Source of the DNA: Burkholderiaceae bacterium
GTDB taxonomy: Bacteria > Pseudomonadota > Gammaproteobacteria > Burkholderiales > Burkholderiaceae
Assembly: GCA_021166835.1 (NCBI GenBank)
Contig: JAJPEN010000073.1
Coordinates: 1-64,000 of the forward strand
Reading direction: 5' to 3'
DNA: 64,000 bases
Each line of letters begins with the position of its first letter. Position 1 is the first letter of the stretch. Made by a program: the position numbers and the translations under genes. The notes below the pieces were generated by a model. It made no database searches. It had not been told where the DNA came from and saw only the letters and a list, made by a program, of their open reading frames with translations. Shown here piece by piece: positions 1 through 7,950 of this stretch.

Positions 1-57
1 TAGAGCATCAGCCTTCTAAGCTGAGGGTCACAGGTTCGAATCCTGTCGGGCAGGCCA
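1..57 (+). tRNA. tRNA-Arg (anticodon TCT), 5' end outside the window
   Basis: The anticodon loop CTTCTAA carries TCT. It is followed by a T arm with the GTTCGAATC core (about 32-46), a 3' acceptor strand at 47-53, discriminator G54 and an encoded CCA at 55-57. The 5' acceptor strand and part of the D arm lie before base 1, so the gene is partial only because of the window edge. It is 7 bases upstream of tRNA-His, probably in one transcript. Confidence 0.93.
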
Positions 58-64
58 TCCCGAT

Positions 65-140
65 GGTGGGCGTAGCTCAGGGGTAGAGTCCCGGATTGTG
101 ATTCCGGTTGTCGTGGGTTCGAATCCCATCGCCCACCCCA
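65..140 (+). tRNA. tRNA-His (anticodon GTG)
   Basis: Complete cloverleaf. An extra G at 65 matches the G-1 identity base of tRNA-His, and the acceptor strand GTGGGCG (66-72) pairs with CGCCCAC (130-136). The anticodon loop ATTGTGATT gives GTG, the T arm is GTGGGTTCGAATCCCAT, the discriminator is C137 and CCA is encoded at 138-140. It closely resembles Escherichia coli tRNA-His in the T and anticodon arms. Confidence 0.97.
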
Positions 141-147
141 AACAACT

Positions 148-169
148 CAAGAACTTGCGACAGTTCTTG
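148..169 (+). terminator. Hairpin after the tRNA genes, possible terminator
   Basis: CAAGAAC (148-154) and GTTCTTG (163-169) form a perfect 7-bp stem around an 8-base loop, directly between tRNA-His and the end of the convergent tetR-type gene. No T-run follows on either strand, so it may be only a processing or weak termination structure. Confidence 0.35.
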
Positions 170-198
170 CGGCGCTGCGGACAGGTTTCCAGCTTCTG

Positions 199-825
199 CT
201 AGCCGACCGCTTGAGTCGCCGACACGATGGCGTGCTCGACGCCCCCGAGGAATAGCTCGGCGGCCAGCGTTGCGAGGTCCTCCGGGGACAGCCGGCCTTT
301 CTCCGAGTACCAGTTGTCGGTCCAGTTGATCATCCCGAAGAAAAGCATGGCCAGGGGCCGGGTGAGATACGAGCGCTCGATCAGTTCGGGATGAATGCTT
401 TGCAGCAGACGTTCGACGGAGCGGATTATCCGCCGCTCGGCCGAAACGATGAACTCGCGGTCTTTCGGCGGCAGGAAGTCGATGTCGCGCACCAGAACCG
501 CATGCTGGTGCCTGGACGTGGATCGGGTGTAGCTCTCGATCAGCAGCCGGGTGAACGTCACGAACTTGTCCCGAGGGGCCTCCGAGCTGCCGAATGCCTC
601 GTCGGCAAGTTCCGAGACCGCGTCCAGGTGCTCCGTAAGCATGACGCGGAGAATCTCGGTCTTGGATTCGAAATAGTGATAAACGCCGGCCTTCGAGATA
701 CCGGCGCCATCCGCGATCTCGTTCATCGAGGCACTGGCGAATCCCTTCACGGCGAACAGCTTTGCCGCCGTCTCGAGGATGGTTTGCTTGACCGCATCGT
801 GTTCGTTGGACCGGCTTCGCGCCAT
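199..825 (-). CDS. TetR/AcrR-family transcriptional regulator
   Basis: A 208-residue protein of normal TetR length. The N-terminal helix-turn-helix spans about residues 13-58, with the recognition segment GISKAGVYHYF at 42-52. The C-terminal half is a helical ligand and dimer domain whose ligand cannot be read from sequence. It is transcribed leftward 24 bases downstream of the acyl-CoA ligase gene, in the same operon. Many relatives sense acyl-CoA esters, such as PaaR for phenylacetyl-CoA, and bind CCGACCGG-type palindromes. Two such sites lie in the ligase/mutase intergenic region. The inference is that it represses both divergent transcripts until the CoA ester of the substrate appears. 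Confidence 0.9.
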   Translation of the reverse strand: MARSRSNEHDAVKQTILETAAKLFAVKGFASASMNEIADGAGISKAGVYHYFESKTEILRVMLTEHLDAVSELADEAFGSSEAPRDKFVTFTRLLIESYTRSTSRHQHAVLVRDIDFLPPKDREFIVSAERRIIRSVERLLQSIHPELIERSYLTRPLAMLFFGMINWTDNWYSEKGRLSPEDLATLAAELFLGGVEHAIVSATQAVG

Positions 826-849
826 GACCTGTTGCCCTACGCCTTACGT

Positions 850-2172
850 TCAACTGCCGCGGCGATGGACCCGAATCGCCTTGGCTTCGTAACGCGGCAT
901 CGAACCCACGGGGTTGCACTCCACTCGGACGCGAATGCCCAGCCGGGAATGGATCTTGTGCGCGATCGCGCCCTCGATGTCGGCGTCCGGCAGAACGCAT
1001 GAAGGCTCCCGCTCGACAGCCACGGTGATCTCTTCGAGCAATTGCTGCTCGCCGTCGATGTAGATGTGCCAGGCCTCCTTCACGACGCCTTCGGTCTCGG
1101 CGATCAGGTCCTCGATCTGGGTCGGAAACACGATTACCCCGCGGATCTTGAGCATGTCGTCGCTGCGCCCGATGATTCGCCCGACCTTCGGCAGGCCTGC
1201 ACGGCCGCAGGGACAGTCGTACGGTTTGTCGGACAGGCGCACGAGATCGCGGGTTCTCCAGCGAACTACCGGGCTCGCCTCGCGCTCCAGCGTCGTAATC
1301 ACGACCTCTCCGACCTCACCGGGCGCGACCGGCTTCATGGTGACCGGATCGACGATTTCCGTGATGATGGTGTCTTCGTTGATCAAGTGCATCTCGTCGA
1401 CTTCGTGCGAATGAGGGCACGAAATACCGATCACCGGCCCGCCTGCCTCGGTCGGGCCGTAGATATTCTGCGCCATGAAGCCGGGGGGCATCTCCGCTTC
1501 CAGCTGATTGCGAAACGCGGCCGAGATCGACTGACCGCCGAAGACGCCCACACGCATCTTCCAGTCGCGACGCGGATCGACGTTCATGCTCTTGGCGAGG
1601 TTCACCAGCGTCATCAACCATAGCGGCGACAGGCTGCAAGCAGTGTACCGGTGGTCGGTGAGCCACTTCACGACCAGTTCGCCGCGCCCCGGTCCGATGG
1701 GGAAATTCACCGCACCGTAGGCGGAAAGCCCGATATCCATGGCCAGTCCGCCTATCCAGAGGCCGTAGCCGTAGCCCTGATACACGCGATCGTCCGGCCG
1801 GATCCCCGAGCATCGAAGAATGCGTGTCATCTGCCTCGGCAGAAGTTCGTTCAGGTCGCGATCCGTCAGACCGAAGAGCACCGGGAGGCCGGTCGTGCCG
1901 GAGGTGGCGACGAAGCGACGAACGTTCGCAATGTCGGTCGTCAGCATCGGAAACGGATAGAGAGCACGCAGGTCGCTCTTTTCCATCGTCGGCATCGACG
2001 ACAGGGCATCGAAGTCGCAAAGATCGCGCGGCGACATGCCGAATCGCCGAAAGTGCCGAACCCATTCCGGCGACGCCTGCAGGCGCTGTCCGAACACCGA
2101 GAGTCTTTCCCGCTGGATCGCGAGGATGCCCTCCCGGTCCAATCCCTCGATCTCGGGATGCTCGAATGTCAT
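850..2172 (-). CDS. PaaK-type acyl-CoA ligase (AMP-forming)
   Basis: A 440-residue adenylate-forming ligase of the phenylacetate-CoA ligase group, predicted to activate a carboxylic acid to its CoA ester with ATP. Visible motifs are the P-loop TSGTTG at 90-95, YGPTEAGG at 238-245, TRDL at 307-310 and the hinge GRSDDMLKIRG at 335-345. I place the start at 2172 rather than the longer in-frame ATG at 2274. A TTGACC/TATCGT promoter and an operator lie at 2231-2261, so the longer start would be upstream of transcription, and AGGGGAG precedes the chosen ATG. The 2-hydroxyisobutyrate-CoA ligase of B12-mutase loci belongs to this same group, which fits the divergent mutase genes. The acid itself is unknown. 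Confidence 0.88.
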   Translation of the reverse strand: MTFEHPEIEGLDREGILAIQRERLSVFGQRLQASPEWVRHFRRFGMSPRDLCDFDALSSMPTMEKSDLRALYPFPMLTTDIANVRRFVATSGTTGLPVLFGLTDRDLNELLPRQMTRILRCSGIRPDDRVYQGYGYGLWIGGLAMDIGLSAYGAVNFPIGPGRGELVVKWLTDHRYTACSLSPLWLMTLVNLAKSMNVDPRRDWKMRVGVFGGQSISAAFRNQLEAEMPPGFMAQNIYGPTEAGGPVIGISCPHSHEVDEMHLINEDTIITEIVDPVTMKPVAPGEVGEVVITTLEREASPVVRWRTRDLVRLSDKPYDCPCGRAGLPKVGRIIGRSDDMLKIRGVIVFPTQIEDLIAETEGVVKEAWHIYIDGEQQLLEEITVAVEREPSCVLPDADIEGAIAHKIHSRLGIRVRVECNPVGSMPRYEAKAIRVHRRGS

Positions 2173-2230
2173 TGCTCCCACGTTGCTCCCCTGAAAATTG
2201 TGTCCTTGCCGCCGGATGGTGCGAGAGGCG

Positions 2231-2331
2231 ACGATATCCAAGTCCGACCGGACGGTCAATATCGTGTAAGTCATACCTCGCAGTGGTCTAGGCAGGTGTA
2301 TTTATTGACCGCCCGGTCGGTTGGATATACA
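2231..2331. promoter_or_regulatory. Divergent promoters with paired TetR-type operators
   Basis: Site A, CCGACCGGACGGTCAATA, is at 2244-2261 on the + strand. Site B has the same 18 bases with one change (A to G) on the - strand at 2303-2320. Each site contains a TTGACC -35 element. Leftward, TTGACC (2254-2259) is followed after 17 bases by TATCGT (2231-2236). Rightward, TTGACC (2305-2310) is followed after 15 bases by TATACA (2326-2331). A repressor bound at either site would cover the -35 box. The adjacent TetR-type protein is the obvious candidate; that link is inference. Confidence 0.7.
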
Positions 2332-2416
2332 CTTCGCTGCACATCACCTGTGTCTATTCAGCCGCCGCCCCCTGCGGGGGAGGCAACCGCGAGCACACCG
2401 GAAGCGGAGAAGACCG

Positions 2417-4063
2417 ATGAAACGAGAAACCGATTACGGGTATTCGATCAAGAGCTACTACACGCCGGAAGACGTTCCGGAGTGGAGTTACGAGACGAAC
2501 CTTGGCGATCCAGGATCGTTTCCGTACACGCGGGGCTATCACGAGCAGGGCTACCGAAGCCGCATGTGGACCCAACGGATGACTGCGGGGCTGGGCACCT
2601 CGAAGGAAGCCAACAAGGTGCTGCACAAGTATCGCGAGATGGGCCAGCGAGGAGGCATGTGCGTCATCAGCGACCGGGTCTTCTCCTCCTGCATTGACCC
2701 CGATCATCCGCTGGGCCGACGCGAAGCGGGCGTGCTCGGGTGGCCCGGCTGCTCCTTGCTTGAGTTCGAGGAGTTGATGGACGGCGTCCCGCTGACCGGT
2801 CAATCGATCACGCTGCTCGGGTCGTCTGCCCCGTCGGCGCTTCGCCTGGCTTACGTCGTTGCGCTCGCCGAGAAGCGCGGCATCGACCCGAGGGAAGTGC
2901 ACGGCAGCGTCATCGAATCGCCGTTCGAGAACTACTTCGGGCAGACGGACGTCCAGCCTTTCGACCTCAATCTGAAGCTGTTCCTCGACGCTTCCGAGTA
3001 CGTGATTCGGAACGGTATCCGAATGCGCGCCTGCATCATCAGCCAGCACTTCCAGGAATCGGGCGGCAACAACGCGCAGGCAATCGCTATCGAGCTCTCG
3101 ATGCTGAAGGAGCTCTGTGGTCTGCTCGTGGACGAACGCGGCCTGGATTTCGATGATGTTGCGCTGCTTCCCTACGAACTGGTAAGCGTCGGCTCCAGGT
3201 TCTTCGAGGAAATCGCCAAGGTACGAGCGACCCGAAGAATGTGGGCGCGCATGGCAAGGGAGCATTTCAAGGCGAAGAAGGACAAGTCGTGCCAGTTGCT
3301 CATCGCCGTACATACGTCCGGTCGCACGATGACGTACCAGCAGCCGCTGAACAACATCGCCCGCTGCGCCATCCAGACGCTGGCCGGTGCCATCGCGGGT
3401 TGCACCGCACTTGACAACGCGACGCTCGACAACGCCTACGCCGAGCCCTCTGCTCTGGCGGCGCGCCTGTCGCTGAACACCCAGCACATCGTTGCCTACG
3501 AAACCGGGGCCGCGGACGTCGTCGATCCCCTGGCCGGATCCTATTTCGTCGAGTGCCTGACGAACAGGGTCGAGGAAGCGGCCTATCGGATTCTCGAGGA
3601 GATCGATTCACTCGGCGGCATGATCGCCGCGATCGAGAAGGGCTACATACAGAACATGCTGCGCGAAGAAGCGAACAAGAAGTTCCGCGAGCTCGACAGC
3701 AACGAGCGCCTCGTCGTCGGCGTGAATCATCTTCCGCTACCCGAGGGCGAGGAGGACTTCCCGATTCCCGTCCAGGAAGTGCACGCGAGCGACTCCGAAG
3801 AAATCGCTGCGCGAATGCAGCAATGGAAGCAGACGCGCGATGTGGAACTCGTGAACCGGACACTGACGCGGCTGCACGAGGATGCGCGGCGCGGCGAGCG
3901 CTTCAACCTCATGCCGTCGATCATCGAGGCGGTGAAGGCCTACGCCACAGCCGGCGAGGTGATGGGCGTCATTCGAATGGCGCGGGGCCTCGACTACGAT
4001 CCGTTCAAGATGATCGATTGCCCGTTCCCCCTCCGGGAAGCGGCAAGTGAGCCCGTCGCTTAA
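2417..4063 (+). CDS. Divergent B12-dependent acyl-CoA mutase, large (substrate-binding) subunit
   Basis: A 548-residue protein with the TIM-barrel half of the methylmalonyl-CoA mutase family and no B12 domain; that domain is the next gene. Family landmarks kept are FPYTRGYHEQGYRSR (about 35-49), the catalytic-site His in SQHFQESGG (His211, equivalent to His244 of the Propionibacterium enzyme) and the VDPLAGSY region. By hand alignment Tyr89 is replaced by Thr56, Arg207 by Gln176, the DLPT loop is absent (SDRVF) and the TIQND motif is SVIES. Gln at the Arg207 position is shared with isobutyryl- and 2-hydroxyisobutyryl-CoA mutases and argues against a second free carboxylate on the substrate. 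The start at 2417 follows GGAGA; a longer frame from 2321 is upstream of any sensible ribosome site. Substrate unknown. Confidence 0.88.
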   Translation: MKRETDYGYSIKSYYTPEDVPEWSYETNLGDPGSFPYTRGYHEQGYRSRMWTQRMTAGLGTSKEANKVLHKYREMGQRGGMCVISDRVFSSCIDPDHPLGRREAGVLGWPGCSLLEFEELMDGVPLTGQSITLLGSSAPSALRLAYVVALAEKRGIDPREVHGSVIESPFENYFGQTDVQPFDLNLKLFLDASEYVIRNGIRMRACIISQHFQESGGNNAQAIAIELSMLKELCGLLVDERGLDFDDVALLPYELVSVGSRFFEEIAKVRATRRMWARMAREHFKAKKDKSCQLLIAVHTSGRTMTYQQPLNNIARCAIQTLAGAIAGCTALDNATLDNAYAEPSALAARLSLNTQHIVAYETGAADVVDPLAGSYFVECLTNRVEEAAYRILEEIDSLGGMIAAIEKGYIQNMLREEANKKFRELDSNERLVVGVNHLPLPEGEEDFPIPVQEVHASDSEEIAARMQQWKQTRDVELVNRTLTRLHEDARRGERFNLMPSIIEAVKAYATAGEVMGVIRMARGLDYDPFKMIDCPFPLREAASEPVA

Positions 4064-4088
4064 CCCGGCCATACGGTAGGCAAGCGTC

Positions 4089-4502
4089 ATGAACAAGGGA
4101 AATGGGCTCAAGGTCATCGTCTCGATGATCGGTCTCGATGGACACACGACCGGCGGCGAAGTCGTGTCGATGATTCTCCGCGATGCCGGGTTCGAGGTCG
4201 TCTACCTCGGCGTCAACCAGACGCCGGAGATGATCGTCGATGCAGCGATCCAGGAAGACGTCGATGCGATCGGGATCAGTTCGCATGCATCGAACTATCC
4301 GCAGATCGAGCGACTCATGCAGCTGATGAAGGAGCGCGAGCTGGACGACGTTCCGGTGATCTGCGGAGGCAACATCCCTCCCCAACAGATCGAACGCCTG
4401 CTCGCAAGCGGTGTCGCAAGGATCTTCACTCCCGGCAGCGGCGCGGACGAGATCGTCGATTACTTGGCGGCAAACGCCCGGAAGTCGCAGGCTCATGGCT
4501 GA
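4089..4502 (+). CDS. B12-binding small subunit of the acyl-CoA mutase
   Basis: A 137-residue cobalamin-binding Rossmann-like domain. The DxHxxG motif reads D17-G-H19-T-T-G22, with His19 the expected lower axial ligand of cobalamin. The ISSHAS segment and ICGGNIP correspond to the S-x-L and GG motifs that hold the nucleotide tail. It lies 25 bases after the large subunit, and its length matches the separate small subunits of isobutyryl-CoA (IcmB) and 2-hydroxyisobutyryl-CoA (HcmB) mutases. It should form a heterotetramer with the 2417-4063 product. Its last codons overlap the start of the GTPase gene by 8 bases. Confidence 0.95.
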   Translation: MNKGNGLKVIVSMIGLDGHTTGGEVVSMILRDAGFEVVYLGVNQTPEMIVDAAIQEDVDAIGISSHASNYPQIERLMQLMKERELDDVPVICGGNIPPQQIERLLASGVARIFTPGSGADEIVDYLAANARKSQAHG

Positions 4503-5460
4503 TCCGCATAGCACCGATCGCCTCGTGGCCGAGGTGACTTCCGGCAATGTCCGCGCCGGCGCACGGTTGATCAGCCGTATCGAACACGCCGGTGAGGGCA
4601 TCGTTCCCGTTCTCCAGTCGCTGTATCGAGTGGGTGGACGATCCCGGATCATCGGCGTCACCGGTCCCCCCGGGGCGGGCAAGAGCACGCTGATCGACAA
4701 GCTGATCGGCCATTGGCGTAAGCGCGGCCTGCGAGTCGCGGTCCTGGCTGTCGATCCATCGAGCCCGTTCTCAGGGGGCGCACTCCTCGGCGATCGCCTG
4801 CGCATGACGGCTCACAGCGGAGACGATGGCGTATTCATACGCAGCATGGCCTCGCGTGGTCGCACAGGCGGTCTCGCCGCAGCGGCACGCGATGCGCTCG
4901 TCGTCCTGGATGCCATGCCGTGGGATGTCGTGCTCCTGGAGACCGTGGGCGTCGGGCAGAACGAGACTGAGGTCATGCGGCACGCTTCGGTCGTCGTCCT
5001 GGTGCAGACCCCCATGGGAGGCGACGACGTGCAAGCCGCGAAGGCCGGGATCATGGAAATCGGGGATGTCCTGGTCGTGAACAAGGCCGACCATCCCGAC
5101 GCCGATCGCACGGCGCGCATGTTGAGGGACGTAGTTGCCCGCAGTCGGCGTCTGCATCCGGATCGCGTCTGGGCACCTCCGGTTCTCAAGTCGCAGGCGT
5201 CCAGGAACGAGGGCGTCGTGGAGGTGACCGAGCAGATCGACCGTTTCTTCGCGGTACTGGGGGCGAATCCGGAATTCGCGAAGTCCAGGCAGCGAGAGCG
5301 GGCGAGGCACCGTGTCGGCCAGATCCTTCGGGAACTCCTCGATCGCCATCTGGACTCCGGCGACGGCGCGTGGCTGGACGAGATGAGCGAACCGCTCCTG
5401 TCGAGGACCGCCGATCCTTACTCCGTTGCGGAAGAGCTGCTGTCGCGCGTGGTCGCGTGA
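4495..5460 (+). CDS. MeaB/ArgK-family G-protein chaperone of B12 mutase
   Basis: A 321-residue G3E-type GTPase that loads intact adenosylcobalamin into, and ejects damaged cofactor from, B12 mutases. The P-loop GPPGAGKST is at 57-65, followed by the VAVLAVDPSSPFSGGALLGDR switch region, the Mg/switch segment ETVGVGQNETEV and the guanine-specificity motif NKAD. A longer in-frame ATG exists at 4411, but the 4495 start gives a typical MeaB N-terminus and an 8-base overlap with the B12 subunit, indicating translational coupling. Its placement confirms that the mutase pair is a functional AdoCbl enzyme rather than a relic. Confidence 0.95.
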   Translation: MADPHSTDRLVAEVTSGNVRAGARLISRIEHAGEGIVPVLQSLYRVGGRSRIIGVTGPPGAGKSTLIDKLIGHWRKRGLRVAVLAVDPSSPFSGGALLGDRLRMTAHSGDDGVFIRSMASRGRTGGLAAAARDALVVLDAMPWDVVLLETVGVGQNETEVMRHASVVVLVQTPMGGDDVQAAKAGIMEIGDVLVVNKADHPDADRTARMLRDVVARSRRLHPDRVWAPPVLKSQASRNEGVVEVTEQIDRFFAVLGANPEFAKSRQRERARHRVGQILRELLDRHLDSGDGAWLDEMSEPLLSRTADPYSVAEELLSRVVA

Positions 5461-5558
5461 CGCTACGGGACCACAGGTTTTTCGCCACTTCTTTGCACCC
5501 GGCCCGCAGGACGGTCGGCCATTCAGCGAAGTCATTCGTCACAAGACAGGAGACGGAC

Positions 5559-6737
5559 ATGAACTGGTTCGGAATCAGCGCCACCGCGTCGTGGATCGCG
5601 ACGGCAGTCGTTACCGCAACAGTCGTTACCGCAGGAAGCGCATACGCCCAGCAGGAACCCATTCGGATCGGGTCCTTTCTTGCGATCACGGGCCCGGCCG
5701 CCTTCCTCGGCGACCCCGAGCACAAGACCCTCCAGATGTACGTCGAACGGATCAACGCCGAAGGCGGCGTGCTGGGCCGCAAGCTCGAACTCGTCGTCTA
5801 CGACGCCGGGGGCGAGGCGGAGAAGGCGCGCACCTTCACCAAGCGCCTGATCGAGCAGGACAAGGCGCACGTCATCGTCGGCGGCTCCACCACCGGCGCT
5901 ACGATGGCGGCGGCGCCGCTGGTCGAGCAGGCGAAGATCCCGTTCATCTCGCTCGCCGGCGCGGTCGTCATCATCGAGCCCGTGAAGAAGTGGGTCTTCA
6001 AGACGCCGCATACCGATCGCATGGCCTGCGAAAAGATCTTCACGGACATGAAGGAGCGCAACCTGCAGAAGGTGGCGATGATCTCCGGTGCGGGCGGTTA
6101 CGAGAGGTCGCTGCGCGCCGAGTGCCTGAAGGTTTCCGGCAAGTACGGCATCGAAGTCGTCGCCGACGAGAGCTACGGCGCTGCCGACACCGACATGACG
6201 GCGCAGCTCGCGAAGATCAGGAACACCCCCGGGGTGCAGGCGGTGCTCAACTCGAGCTTCGGCCAGAGTGCAGCGGTCGTTACGAGGAACTACAGACAGG
6301 TCGGAATGAACCTGCCGCTGTACCAGACACACAGCGTCGCGTCGAAGGAGTACATCAAGCTCTCGGGCGATGCCGCCGAGGGCGTGCGCCTGCCGGCCGC
6401 GGCGCTGCTGGTCTCGGAGATCCTGCCCGACAACAACCCGCAGAAGCCGGTCGTCACCGCGTACAAGCGCGACTACGAAGCGAAGTGGAAGTCCGAGGTC
6501 TCCACCTTTGGCGGGCACGCCTACGATGGCCTGATGATCGTGGTCGAGGCGATCAAGCGCGCCGGCACGATCGACCCCGAGAAGGTGCGCGACGAGATCG
6601 AGAAGACGAAAGACTACGTCGGCACCGGCGGCGTCGTGAACATGTCGCCTACCGACCACATGGGGCTGGACCTGAGCGCCTTCCAGATGCTCGAAGTGCG
6701 CAACGGCAACTGGACTCTCGTCGACAACAGCCGCTGA
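5559..6737 (+). CDS. LivK-type ABC transporter periplasmic binding protein
   Basis: A 392-residue periplasmic binding protein of the branched-chain amino acid/amide class. A signal peptide of about 30 residues with a hydrophobic Ala/Val core ends near AYA-QQ. The mature chain opens with IRIGSFLAITGPAAFLGD and has the class signature INAEGGVLGRKLELVVYD. The start at 5559 follows AGGAGA; upstream in-frame codons are not credible. It lies 98 bases downstream of the GTPase gene, probably in the mutase operon. No permease or ATPase genes are nearby, so it either uses a transporter encoded elsewhere or acts as an orphan receptor. It probably captures the acid that the ligase and mutase process. Confidence 0.9.
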   Translation: MNWFGISATASWIATAVVTATVVTAGSAYAQQEPIRIGSFLAITGPAAFLGDPEHKTLQMYVERINAEGGVLGRKLELVVYDAGGEAEKARTFTKRLIEQDKAHVIVGGSTTGATMAAAPLVEQAKIPFISLAGAVVIIEPVKKWVFKTPHTDRMACEKIFTDMKERNLQKVAMISGAGGYERSLRAECLKVSGKYGIEVVADESYGAADTDMTAQLAKIRNTPGVQAVLNSSFGQSAAVVTRNYRQVGMNLPLYQTHSVASKEYIKLSGDAAEGVRLPAAALLVSEILPDNNPQKPVVTAYKRDYEAKWKSEVSTFGGHAYDGLMIVVEAIKRAGTIDPEKVRDEIEKTKDYVGTGGVVNMSPTDHMGLDLSAFQMLEVRNGNWTLVDNSR

Positions 6738-6767
6738 TCGTCCGCTCCCGAGCGGGCGCCAGCGCCT

Positions 6768-7697
6768 TCAGCGCCTGAGCGCCGAAACCACGCGGAACGA
6801 CATCGCCTCCGCCTGCGCCAGATAGATCGGCATCGCCTTCTCCGAGTTGCTGCGCCAGCGGATCGAGCGCACGCTGTCGAACCCGAGGGGCGCTCGCGTG
6901 CGCACCTTGCGGCGCAGCGCCGCGCGCAGGAACGAGACGCCCTCGTAGGTCGACTGCCCCAATGCGTTGAGCACCGGCGCGCGCTCTCCGAAGCGCGACC
7001 AGTAGCGTTCGCGGAAGGCGCCGTTGCGGTCGGTGTCGAGCGAGGCGAAGTATGCGGACGCGACGAACAGTCCCTCGGTGTGTTCGGGTCCGATCGCGAG
7101 CAGCCCGTTCTCCTCGATCGCGCACGACAGGCGCACTACCTTGCCGGCCATTCCCGATTCGCCGAAGGCGCGGCTGAACTCGACCGCGTCCTGGCCGACC
7201 AGCGACATCAGCACCGCTTGCGCGCGGGTGTCGCGGATCTCGTCGATGAGCCGTTGCACGTCGAGGGCGCCCATCGGAACGTAGCGGTTCGCCACGACTT
7301 CACAACCGTCGCGGCGCAGCGAATCGATTGCGATCGCATGCGAGCGTCGCGGCCAGCAGTAGTCGTTGCCCACGAGGAACCAGCGCCGCAGCCGGTAGCG
7401 TTCCGTCAGCGAAGCGAGCGCGGGCAGCAGCTGGTCCTGCGGGGTCTCGCCGATCGCCATCACGCCGGGAGGCAGCGGCCCTCCTTCGTAGAGCGGCGTG
7501 TAGACGAAAGGCACGGCGCTGCACAACGTCGCCGTCACGCGCTCGCGCACGGAGCTCGTGTGCATGCCGACGATCGACTCGACGGCATCGGCATCGATCA
7601 GCGCCTGCAGCTCCTCCTCGAGATCGAGCGATTCGTCGCTCGCGTCGACGACGGTGAGGACGACTCTCTTCCCTTCGACGCCGCCGGTGGCGTTCCG
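6768..7697 (-). pseudogene. 5'-truncated periplasmic binding-protein gene (AmiC/UrtA-like)
   Basis: An open frame of about 310 codons resembling the C-terminal four-fifths of an amide/urea-type binding protein. It begins at the family signature NATGGVEGKRVVLTVVD and continues through SIVGMHTSSVRERV, VPFVYTPLYEGG and WFLVGNDYCWPR. The first roughly 40 residues plus a signal peptide are missing. The in-frame sequence upstream (to 7868) is basic, Ser/Arg-rich and unlike an export signal. No good start with a ribosome site was seen near the homologous edge. It converges with the intact LivK-type gene. A cytoplasmic sensor version, as in AmiC, is the main alternative. Confidence 0.6.
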
Positions 7698-7950
7698 AGT
7701 ATATCGCTCGTCACAGGGACGTCTGGATGGCAACTGCGGACGAAGTGAACGACTGGTATCGGCGGAACTGCATGCCGGCGTAGCCCGCAGGCTTCGTTCC
7801 CGGTGGGTCGCGACCGGGATTCGGCGGCCAGCCGCGGATGGAGCCGGGCTTCGTTGCACCGACGACAAGCGCGTCGCCCGGCGTTCGGTTCGAGCCGCCC
7901 GTCGGCGCGCATGTGAAAGACTTCACGCGCGGGCCGAAAACGGCGGAACG
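7698..7950. other. Intergenic stretch, no recognised gene
   Basis: It lies between the truncated binding-protein frame and the diguanylate cyclase. One + frame from the ATG at 7733 encodes 18 codons up to a TAG and then stays open in the same frame, Gly/Pro-rich, to the TGA at 7952-7954. It looks non-coding or decayed. I saw no convincing promoter for the cyclase here. Confidence 0.4.

Noticed and set aside
77..1000. Open frame of 307 codons on the - strand overlapping tRNA-His and the tetR-type gene
   Set aside because: It runs antiparallel through the tRNA and in another frame of a clear TetR gene; Arg/Gly-rich composition is typical of shadow frames in high-GC DNA.
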